A stretch of DNA of 5,930 nucleotides from an uncultured Brevundimonas sp. (GTDB lineage Bacteria > Pseudomonadota > Alphaproteobacteria > Caulobacterales > Caulobacteraceae). The stretch is taken from positions 1 through 5,930 of the forward strand of contig CAMLNY010000094.1 of NCBI GenBank assembly GCA_946481405.1, written 5' to 3'. The position numbers and the translations under genes are program-made. Below, in pieces: positions 1 to 4,935 of the stretch (position 1 is the stretch's first letter; every line of letters starts with the position of its first letter). The notes beneath the pieces are model-generated. The model saw nothing but the letters and a program-made list of their open reading frames with translations, did no database searches and was not told the DNA's origin.

Positions 1-549
1 GACGTAGACCTTGTAGCGCGCTTCGACGGGGGCGTAGCGGACGCTTTCCAGGATGTCGCGGATGTCGTTGACGCCGGTGTGGGAGGCCGCGTCCATCTCC
101 ATGACGTCCATGTGCTGGCCGGCCATGATCGCGGCGTCGTGGCGTCCGTGGGCCGTCAGTTCCAGCGAGGGTCGGTCGATGACGTCGGTCTCGTTGTTGA
201 GAGCGCGGGCCAGCAGGCGGGCCGTCGTCGTCTTGCCGACCCCCCGGACGCCCGTGAGCATGAAGGCGTGGGCGATGCGGCCAGTGGCGAAGGCGTTGGT
301 CAGGGTGCGAACCATCGCCTCCTGACCGATCAGGTCCTCGAAGGTCTTCGGCCGGTATTTGCGCGCCAGAACCGTATAGGCCTCGCCTTCGCCCTCGACC
401 GGGGCGGGCGTGGAGACGGGGACCGGCTCGACCTTCGCGGCGGGCGCAGGCGAAGGCGCGCCGAACATGTCGTCGGTGTTCTCGTCGCGCTCGGGCGCGT
501 CGTCCTCCGCCCAGGGCGGATCGCCGGAATCAAGGTCGACGTCGGTCAT
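1..549 (-). CDS. dnaX: DNA polymerase III subunit gamma/tau, N-terminal 183 residues (partial)
   Basis: The ATPase motor of the clamp loader, which opens and loads the beta sliding clamp at the replication fork and holds the polymerase cores together. The frame is open from ATG at 549 to the window edge. Residues 58-67 (YTVLARKYRP) begin the conserved core, followed by a Walker A motif (GVRGVGKTTT, about 100-109) and the conserved DAASHTGVNDIRDILESVRY segment (about 153-172). Residues 1-57 are an acidic, Pro/Ala-rich extension outside the usual core. Between the Walker A and DAAS motifs, where enterobacterial DnaX carries four zinc-binding cysteines, there are none. An in-frame TAA at 559-561 excludes an upstream start; M28 is the only internal ATG ahead of the core. 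No good Shine-Dalgarno is visible, and a perfect hairpin sits directly before the ATG. The DUF3597 gene lies 47 bp upstream on the same strand and could be co-transcribed. Identity is certain; the exact start is less so. Confidence 0.96.
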   Translation of the reverse strand, partial: MTDVDLDSGDPPWAEDDAPERDENTDDMFGAPSPAPAAKVEPVPVSTPAPVEGEGEAYTVLARKYRPKTFEDLIGQEAMVRTLTNAFATGRIAHAFMLTGVRGVGKTTTARLLARALNNETDVIDRPSLELTAHGRHDAAIMAGQHMDVMEMDAASHTGVNDIRDILESVRYAPVEARYKVYV

Positions 550-550
550 G

Positions 551-579
551 GGACCGTCTTACCGCGTGTAAGACGGTCC
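551..579. promoter_or_regulatory. Perfect 12-bp dyad abutting the dnaX start codon
   Basis: GGACCGTCTTAC (551-562) is followed by a 5-nt loop and its exact reverse complement (568-579). The dyad lies in the 47-bp gap between the DUF3597 stop (597) and the dnaX ATG (549), and on the minus strand it ends one base before the ATG. There is no T-tract after it, so it is not a classic intrinsic terminator. It could be an operator for a dimeric repressor, a translation-limiting hairpin, or an mRNA 3'-end stabiliser for the DUF3597 transcript. The sequence shows the symmetry; the function is inference. Confidence 0.7.
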
Positions 580-596
580 GTAGAGTCCTTGTGCGA

Positions 597-1010
597 TCAG
601 GCGGTCATATCGCGCGGCAACTGGCCGCCGTTGTCCACGATCTTCTGGATCACCTGCTTGTGCAGCCAGATGTTCATCGAGGCGCTGTCCGACTTGTCGC
701 CCGTGTAGCCGAGCTCGTCGGCCAGTTCCTTGCGCTCGGCCAGTGAGCTTTCCATGCCCAGAAGCTTCATCAGATCGACGATCGAGGTGCGCCAGTTCAG
801 CTTCTGGTCCCTCTGGTCGTTCATAAAGTCGAGGATGCCGGCGACATCGACGGGCTGGGCGGTCCGGGGCGCCGGAGCCGCGGCGGCCGTCGTCGACGGC
901 ACCTGCACCGGCGTGGAGGTCGGCGCCGGTTGCTGGGGTGCGCTCGGCGCCTTCGGCTTGTCCTTGTCGCGGTTGAAGATCTTGCCGAGGATGTTGCCGA
1001 GAATGCTCAT
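597..1010 (-). CDS. DUF3597 domain-containing protein
   Basis: A 137-residue protein of unknown function. Residues 1-12 (MSILGNILGKIF) form a short hydrophobic or amphipathic head, about 13-52 is a Lys-, Pro- and Ala-rich flexible linker, and about 53-137 is the compact DUF3597 domain. The family's recognisable block NWRTSIVDLMKLLGMESSL starts at residue 72 and is followed by AERKELADELGY; the NIWLHKQV segment is near residue 113. A Shine-Dalgarno GGAG (plus-strand complement at 1018-1021) lies 7 nt before the ATG, supporting this start. It shares orientation with dnaX 47 bp downstream, and the SRP RNA gene lies upstream. No catalytic motif is visible. The family is widespread in proteobacteria, but I know of no established role. 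The call relies on recalled family pattern. Confidence 0.88.
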   Translation of the reverse strand: MSILGNILGKIFNRDKDKPKAPSAPQQPAPTSTPVQVPSTTAAAAPAPRTAQPVDVAGILDFMNDQRDQKLNWRTSIVDLMKLLGMESSLAERKELADELGYTGDKSDSASMNIWLHKQVIQKIVDNGGQLPRDMTA

Positions 1011-1093
1011 GGGGTCGCTCCGGTTGGACAGGCCAAAAGAGCGGTTCGGCGGAAGCTAGGTTCCGCGCGGAGCGGGCGCGCGTCGCACCAATC

Positions 1094-1136
1094 CGCACCC
1101 AAGCAGGGAGACGCCGCGCGTCGAGCGGTAGCGCAC
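1094..1136 (-). repeat. Diverged copy (C) of the palindromic intergenic repeat
   Basis: Read on the minus strand this matches the two copies at 4780-4820 and 4833-4873. Over 37 aligned columns (1100-1136) 33 are identical. Two of the four differences (1111 and 1121) are the two partners of one stem base pair: C-G in the other copies, A-T here, so the 13-nt core hairpin at 1110-1122 (5-bp stem, 3-nt loop) is kept. It lies between the SRP RNA 3' end and the DUF3597 gene, a few bases beyond the T-run that follows ffs. Confidence 0.85.
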
Positions 1137-1147
1137 TACAAAAGCGG

Positions 1148-1240
1148 GAAGGTGGAGACCGCGACCCGAAGGGGAATTCGTTGTGGCTGCTGCCTTCCGG
1201 CCCTGACCAGGTTGGCGAAGCCTTCGCCCGCGATCTCCAA
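1148..1240 (-). ncRNA. ffs: Signal recognition particle RNA (4.5S type)
   Basis: The RNA scaffold of the bacterial signal recognition particle; it binds Ffh and the FtsY receptor to target nascent membrane proteins to the translocon. The minus strand carries the near-invariant apical domain: GG-TCAGG-GCC, a GGAA tetraloop (complement at 1195-1198), then GGC-AGCAG-CC, which gives the asymmetric internal loop bound by the Ffh M domain. The distal stem also closes: GGAGATCGCGG near the 5' end pairs with TCGCGGTCTCC near the 3' end, with G-T wobbles. The length of roughly 90-95 nt fits the short, Alu-less form of Gram-negative bacteria. Ends are approximate. A T-run follows the 3' end (complement of 1140-1143). 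Proximity to dnaX is typical of alphaproteobacteria. Confidence 0.94.
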
Positions 1241-1244
1241 GGTC

Positions 1245-1273
1245 CATATCGCGAATCCCGGCGGCGAGATCAA
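1245..1273 (-). promoter_or_regulatory. Candidate sigma-70 promoter for ffs
   Basis: On the minus strand TTGATC (complement at 1268-1273) is followed by a 17-bp spacer and GATATG (complement at 1245-1250). Initiation 6-7 nt further on, near 1238, would begin the RNA at the GGAGA that closes the SRP stem, which supports the placement. The spacer contains a GANTC site (1253-1257). The match to consensus is moderate, and no transcript data are available. Confidence 0.45.
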
Positions 1274-1316
1274 GGCGCCCCTCCCCGCGGCCTGCGAACG
1301 AGGGTAGGAAGCGGCC

Positions 1317-2240
1317 ATGGCCCTCCCCGTCCTGAACACCTTCGCCGGCAATCCGCTGGACCGCGCCGGCGAATTGAGAAGCACCGAGGGATGGATGGAA
1401 GAGCAGGCCGCGCGAAGCGATGCGCTGGCTCTGGTTTTCTGGGACGGGCAGCCGCTTCTGGAGGATCACCCCGACGGGCCGCGCCTCGTCTTCATCGACC
1501 TGAACCGCGCGCGCGACCTGGCCCCCGATCCGGATCAGCATCTGTTCCTGGGCCTCTGGAAAGAGGCGCCCGTCTTCGCGATCGAGCTGGAAGGGCCGGT
1601 CGATCCGGCCGAGGGGCCGGTCAGGGGACTGGGCGTCTTCACCGGGATGCGCGAGGCGGCGGCGGTGCTTTCGGGCGCCGATGCAGCCATGGCGGGCGGG
1701 GCCAAGAGCCTGTTCGACTGGCGGCGACGGCACGGCTTCTGCGCCAACTGCGGCCAGGTGACGAAGGCCACGGCGGGCGGCTGGAAGCGGGTCTGTCCGA
1801 GCTGCAAGGCTGAGCATTTCCCGCGGGTCGATCCGGTGACGATCATGCTGCCGACCTACAAGGGGCGCTGCCTGCTGGGCCGTCAGGCGGCCTGGCCGGC
1901 GGGGCGGATGTCGGCGCTGGCGGGGTTCCTCGAGCCCGGCGAGACGATCGAGGAGGCCTGCGCCCGCGAGATCCGGGAGGAGGCGGGGCTGACGGTGAGG
2001 GCCGTCCGCTACCACTCCAGCCAGCCGTGGCCTTTCCCGTCACAACTGATGATCGGCCTGATCGCCGAGGTCTCCGACGACGACGCCACGCCGGACCAGA
2101 CCGAGCTGGAAGCGGTGCGCTGGTTCACCCGCGAGGAGGCCGAGGCCGTGCTGGCCGGCGCCCATGCGGTGAAGGCCCCGCCCAAATTCGCCATCGCTCA
2201 CACCCTGATCCGGGCGTGGGTGGACGGGTTCGAGGTCTAG
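1317..2240 (+). CDS. nudC: NAD(+)/NADH pyrophosphatase, Nudix family
   Basis: A cytosolic hydrolase that splits NADH or NAD into NMN(H) and AMP and, in characterised homologues, removes NAD caps from RNA. All diagnostic parts are present in 307 residues: a variable N-terminal domain (about 1-130); a zinc ribbon with C142, C145, C160 and C163; a complete Nudix box G203-L225 (GFLEPGE, then REIREEAGL) with the metal-binding glutamates; and the SQPWPFPSQL signature (235-244) that separates NADH diphosphatases from other Nudix enzymes. An AGGA (1306-1309) 7 nt before the ATG supports the start. It runs away from ffs and converges on kdsB, sharing the CTAG at 2237-2240 so that both genes stop in TAG with no gap. 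The length is somewhat above the E. coli enzyme because of the N-terminal domain, as in other alphaproteobacterial members. Nothing looks broken. Confidence 0.96.
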   Translation: MALPVLNTFAGNPLDRAGELRSTEGWMEEQAARSDALALVFWDGQPLLEDHPDGPRLVFIDLNRARDLAPDPDQHLFLGLWKEAPVFAIELEGPVDPAEGPVRGLGVFTGMREAAAVLSGADAAMAGGAKSLFDWRRRHGFCANCGQVTKATAGGWKRVCPSCKAEHFPRVDPVTIMLPTYKGRCLLGRQAAWPAGRMSALAGFLEPGETIEEACAREIREEAGLTVRAVRYHSSQPWPFPSQLMIGLIAEVSDDDATPDQTELEAVRWFTREEAEAVLAGAHAVKAPPKFAIAHTLIRAWVDGFEV

Positions 2241-2959
2241 ACCAGGGCCCGCGCGGCTTCGAGATCCGCCGGATTGTCCACGGAGATGGGCGCTTCATCG
2301 ATCACCGCGGCCCAGATGGACAGGCCGAGCTCCAGCGCCCGCAGCTGTTCCAGCTTCTCGCGCTTCTCCAGCGGCGATGGCGGCGCGGCGCAGAACCGCT
2401 TCAGGGCCTCGCGGCGGTAGCCGTAGACGCCGATATGACGCCAGACCGGCGCGTCCCCGTACAGGGTCGAGCGCGTGAAATAGAGGGCGCGGCCGTGGCG
2501 CTCTCCTTCGTTGATGGCCAGCACCGCCTTGACCACATCGACGTTGGACCGGTCCGAAAGATCAGCCTCTGGGGCGACGAGGGTGGCGATGTCGCAGGAC
2601 GGTTCGCCGTGCAGCAGGGCGGCGCAGGCCGTGGCGATGCCGGGATCGGCCAGCGGCATGTCGCCCTGCAGGTTGATGACCGAATCATATTCGCCATCAG
2701 GGTCCAGCGTCTCCAACGCCGCCAGAACCCGGTCCGAGCCGCTCGGCAGGTCCGGATCGGTCAGGACGGCGCGACCGCCTGCGGCCTCGATGACGTCGAC
2801 GATCTCCCGATCGCCCGCCGCCACGGCGACCGGCAGGCCCGACAGCACGGCCTGCTCCCAGGCCCGGATCACCATGGGTTTGCCGCCTATGTCGGCCAGG
2901 GGCTTGCCCGGAAGCCGGGTCGCCGACATGCGAGTGGGTATCAGTATCAAAGGCGTCAT
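2237..2959 (-). CDS. kdsB: 3-deoxy-manno-octulosonate cytidylyltransferase (CMP-Kdo synthetase)
   Basis: Activates Kdo with CTP to CMP-Kdo, the donor used to build the lipopolysaccharide inner core; cytosolic and usually essential in Gram-negative bacteria. At 240 residues the length is normal. Motifs in order: the nucleotide-binding IPTRMSATRLPGKPLADIGG (7-26); SGSDR (73-77); NLQGDMPL (97-104), where D100 is the expected metal ligand and M replaces the common E of QGDEP; YFTRS (160-164); HIGVYGYR (175-182); PSPLEKREKLEQLRALE (194-210); and VDNPADLE (227-234), with D228 as the second metal ligand. A GAAAGG (complement at 2966-2971) 6 nt before the ATG supports the start. It is divergent from the cytochrome gene across 153 bp (2960-3112), where no convincing promoter could be read. 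It converges on nudC, overlapping by 4 bp. Confidence 0.96.
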   Translation of the reverse strand: MTPLILIPTRMSATRLPGKPLADIGGKPMVIRAWEQAVLSGLPVAVAAGDREIVDVIEAAGGRAVLTDPDLPSGSDRVLAALETLDPDGEYDSVINLQGDMPLADPGIATACAALLHGEPSCDIATLVAPEADLSDRSNVDVVKAVLAINEGERHGRALYFTRSTLYGDAPVWRHIGVYGYRREALKRFCAAPPSPLEKREKLEQLRALELGLSIWAAVIDEAPISVDNPADLEAARALV

Positions 2960-3112
2960 TCGTGGCCTTTCGGTCCTGCGACGCCCCGACCGGAAAACTC
3001 AGGTCCGGGGCCGGTTGCGAAGGCGGCGCTAGCGTGTAAGAGACCGCCAATCAAGATTTCGCCCGTCCTGCTGCAGCGCGTCGGGCCTCCAGAGACGGGA
3101 TGCGACGACGCG

Positions 3113-3868
3113 ATGAGCGGCGATCTGAAGTGGAACAAGATTTTCGGCGCGGGTCTGGGGACGGCTTTCGTCATCCTGGTGGTCCAGCAGGTTTCCGGCG
3201 CGATCTATGCGACGCATCCGCCGGAGAAGATGGGCTACTTCGTCAACGCCCCGGAAGAAGCGGCCGGCGGACCCGCCGAGGCCGAGCTGCCGCCGGATTG
3301 GGGCACGGTCCTGCCCGCCGCCGACCTGGCCGCCGGTGAAGCCGCTTTCGCGCGTTGCCAGGCCTGCCACAACATCGCCGCCGGCGGCGCCGACGGCATC
3401 GGCCCGAACCTGTACGGCGTCGTGGGCGGTCCGGTCATGCACCGCGCGGGCTTCGCCTATTCGGACGCCATGGCCGCGCACAAGGCCGAGGAACCGACCT
3501 GGGGCTATGACCAGCTGAACGCCTTCATCACCGCGCCGAACCGCTATGTGCCCGGCACGAAGATGTCGTTCGCCGGCCTGCGCGACACCCCGACCCGCAT
3601 CAACCTGATCGCCTATCTGCGCAGCCAGGGTTCGACCGGCTTCGGCATTCCTGCGCCGGATCCCGCGCGTCAGCCGGGCGCCGCCGCTCCGGCCGAAGGC
3701 GAGGCCGCTCCCGAAGCGCCGGGCGCTATCGCCGCTGCGGCCGACGCCGGGGGCCAGACGGGCGCGAACACCGCGGGCGCCGCCAACGCCTCGCCCGGCG
3801 GGCAACCGGCGACCCAGACGGGCGACGTGGCCCCTCCCGCCGCAACCAGCGAACCGTCCAACCACTAG
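3113..3868 (+). CDS. Membrane-anchored class I c-type cytochrome (CycM-like)
   Basis: Probably carries electrons from the bc1 complex to a terminal oxidase on the periplasmic face of the inner membrane, as known for CycM-type anchored cytochromes. The 251 residues comprise an uncleaved signal anchor (about 10-32, after a short charged N-terminus K6/K9), a linker with Glu/Pro/Ala, one heme c domain (about 68-175) with CQACH (C82, C85, H86), GIGPNLYGVVG (95-105) and the sixth ligand M151 in GTKMSF, and a low-complexity Ala/Pro/Gly/Gln tail (about 180-251). The ATG was chosen because the membrane anchor begins right after it; the frame stays open far upstream, but only as the antisense of kdsB. 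The Shine-Dalgarno is weak (a GGGA about 12 nt upstream). A strong terminator follows the stop. It lies divergently from kdsB. The heme domain is certain; the CycM name is by resemblance. Confidence 0.93.
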   Translation: MSGDLKWNKIFGAGLGTAFVILVVQQVSGAIYATHPPEKMGYFVNAPEEAAGGPAEAELPPDWGTVLPAADLAAGEAAFARCQACHNIAAGGADGIGPNLYGVVGGPVMHRAGFAYSDAMAAHKAEEPTWGYDQLNAFITAPNRYVPGTKMSFAGLRDTPTRINLIAYLRSQGSTGFGIPAPDPARQPGAAAPAEGEAAPEAPGAIAAAADAGGQTGANTAGAANASPGGQPATQTGDVAPPAATSEPSNH

Positions 3869-3891
3869 GTTCGTAGAGCACCAATCGATGA

Positions 3892-3923
3892 GCAGGCGGC
3901 CTTCGGGTCGCCTGTTTTCTTTT
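3892..3923 (+). terminator. Rho-independent terminator of the cytochrome gene
   Basis: A 9-bp stem (3893-3901 with 3906-3914, one G-T wobble) is capped by a UUCG tetraloop closed by C-G, followed by TTTTCTTTT (3915-3923). It begins 24 bp after the cytochrome stop and ends 5 bp before the convergent NlpC/P60 stop. Only the plus strand has the T-tract, so it should act mainly on the cytochrome transcript. Confidence 0.93.
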
Positions 3924-3928
3924 GGGGA

Positions 3929-4774
3929 TCAGATCCGGCGGAAGACGGCCGGATCGAAGCCGTTGGCGAGATAGCGGGCGTCGGCCTCGGCGAAAGCCTC
4001 GATGACCACGGCGCCGTGGAAGCCGGTGGCGTGGATGACGCGGGTCTCGTCCAGCATGAAGGCCGAATGGCCGGTCCAACTCTGGTCGGGCGAGACGTTC
4101 AGCCAGACGACGATGTCGCCGCGCCGGACCTGATCGCGTCGAACGGCGTAACCCAGTTCGGCCTGTTCATGTGAACGGCGCGGGCCGGCGCGGCCGCAAG
4201 CGAACAGGGCCTGTTGCACCAGACCGGAGCAGTCGGTCTCGATCGAGGAGCGGGCGCCCAGAGCGTGCGGCACGCCTAGCAGGCGTTCGGCGACAGCAAC
4301 GGGATCGGCCTCCAATTCGCCGATCGGGGCGGTGTCGGCGGCCTGATCGGTGAGGGCATTCAGGGGCAGGGCGGCGTTCGTCGAGGACACCCGGCGGGTC
4401 GGCAGGCCGACGTGAGGGACCAAGGCGGAAGCGTCCATCCAGCCCACGGTCCCGTCCCGACGCGCCTGGCCCCAGACGCGACCGCCGCGGCGGTCCAGCA
4501 TGTCGAAGATCTCGCCGTGGAGAAGCTGGTCGATCCGTTCGGAGCCCGCATCCGCCTCGGCATGGATGTCGGCGACGGGCGTCGCACAGCGCATGGCCTC
4601 GGTCGCGCGATAGGCGTCCGCACGCACGCGACCTTCCAGCGCCAGGGCCGCCAGATCAGGGCGGGCCAGCGTCGTACGGGCGGCGAGGACGGAGAGGTCG
4701 GTCAAGCAGTGAGCCCTGACGGTTGGAGCGGGGTTGTCCCACGGAACCCCGAAAGTCCCGTTAATGAGAGTCAT
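3929..4774 (-). CDS. NlpC/P60 (C40) family cysteine peptidase with SH3-like domain
   Basis: A predicted gamma-D-glutamyl-diamino-acid endopeptidase acting on peptidoglycan stem peptides or their breakdown products. In 281 residues there is an SH3-like region (about 62-120, with WGQARRDGTVGWM) and a catalytic domain (about 155-281). The visible triad is C182 in TDCSGLVQ, H236 in GHSAFML and H248 in VIHATG; RRGDIVVW (217-224) is the usual strand before the His. No signal peptide is seen, as in many alphaproteobacterial relatives, some of which sit beside M17 aminopeptidase genes as here. The start is uncertain: the ATG has no clear Shine-Dalgarno, its first 23 codons use many T-ending or rare codons, and they overlap a possible repeat remnant. 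TTG at 4705 (L24), just before the family-like ARPDLAA block, is a credible alternative. The stop is close to the cytochrome terminator. Confidence 0.9.
   Translation of the reverse strand: MTLINGTFGVPWDNPAPTVRAHCLTDLSVLAARTTLARPDLAALALEGRVRADAYRATEAMRCATPVADIHAEADAGSERIDQLLHGEIFDMLDRRGGRVWGQARRDGTVGWMDASALVPHVGLPTRRVSSTNAALPLNALTDQAADTAPIGELEADPVAVAERLLGVPHALGARSSIETDCSGLVQQALFACGRAGPRRSHEQAELGYAVRRDQVRRGDIVVWLNVSPDQSWTGHSAFMLDETRVIHATGFHGAVVIEAFAEADARYLANGFDPAVFRRI
4699..4730 (-). repeat. Possible degenerate fourth copy (D) of the palindromic repeat
   Basis: Positions 4699-4715 match the end of the 41-bp repeat, in inverted orientation, at 15 of 17 bases. After a diverged centre, GAGCG (4726-4730) recurs at the expected spacing, giving 22 of 32 overall. 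With 4804-4820 it forms an imperfect inverted repeat whose arms are separated by 88 bp. The hairpin core is not conserved, so it may be a decayed copy or chance. It overlaps codons around position 24 of the annotated C40 peptidase. Confidence 0.4.
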
Positions 4775-4779
4775 TTTTG

Positions 4780-4820
4780 GTGCGCTATCGCTCGCCGCGC
4801 GGCGGCTCGCTGCTTGAGCG
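4780..4820 (+). repeat. 41-bp palindromic intergenic repeat, copy A
   Basis: Identical over all 41 bases to the copy at 4833-4873 (period 53 bp) and similar to the inverted copy at 1094-1136. It starts GTGCGCTATCGCTCG and ends CTCGCTGCTTGAGCG. The centre holds a 12-bp palindrome CGCCGCGCGGCG and a 13-nt hairpin at 4794-4806, with outer CGCT/AGCG ends that can also pair. It lies 6 bp upstream of the annotated C40 start. Confidence 0.95.
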
Positions 4821-4832
4821 GGGAGTCTTCGA

Positions 4833-4873
4833 GTGCGCTATCGCTCGCCGCGCGGCGGCTCGCTGCTTGAGCG
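4833..4873 (+). repeat. 41-bp palindromic intergenic repeat, copy B
   Basis: An exact direct repeat of copy A. The 12 bp between the copies contain a GANTC site. Flanking bases on both sides differ from copy A, so the unit ends sharply at 41 bp. The core hairpin is at 4847-4859. It lies 62 bp upstream of the membrane protein start. Confidence 0.95.
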
Positions 4874-4935
4874 CGGTCGCATCTTGAATCACATCGTCCA
4901 ATCGCCAGTTCAGTGAAGCTTGGACGGAGAGGCGG

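Larger units (their letters stand above)
4768..4890. other. Cluster of three GANTC (CcrM-type) methylation motifs
   Basis: GAGTC at 4768-4772, GAGTC at 4823-4827 and GAATC at 4886-4890 bracket and separate the two tandem repeats in the divergent gap between the C40 peptidase and the membrane protein. By eye the whole window has only eight such sites. In Caulobacterales GANTC is methylated by CcrM, and methylated sites in promoters can recruit GcrA. The motifs are seen; their methylation and role are inference. Confidence 0.6.

Noticed and set aside
79..708. Plus-strand open frame across the dnaX and DUF3597 region
   Set aside because: It is antisense to two well-supported genes, an Arg/Gly-rich shadow common in GC-rich DNA.
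2984..3010. Imperfect hairpin in the kdsB-cytochrome gap
   Set aside because: The stem is short with a bulge, there is no T-tract and no clear promoter context; such structures are frequent at this GC content.
3032..3041. GCGTGTAAGA, also present in the dnaX dyad (564-573)
   Set aside because: There is only one half-site and no inverted partner at 3032, so a shared 10-mer is weak evidence for a common operator.
2027..3112. Long open plus-strand frame leading into the cytochrome gene, apparently giving a much larger protein
   Set aside because: It is the antisense of kdsB and the 3' end of nudC. Its translation is Arg/Gly-rich with no domain, and the real cytochrome begins with its membrane anchor at 3113.
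3029..3865. Minus-strand open frame opposite the cytochrome gene
   Set aside because: It mirrors a clear CXXCH cytochrome, has no recognisable domain, and has shadow-like composition.
4730..4750. 6-bp hairpin GGGGTT/AACCCC near the C40 gene start
   Set aside because: It is too short to separate from chance in this sequence, and no T-tract follows.
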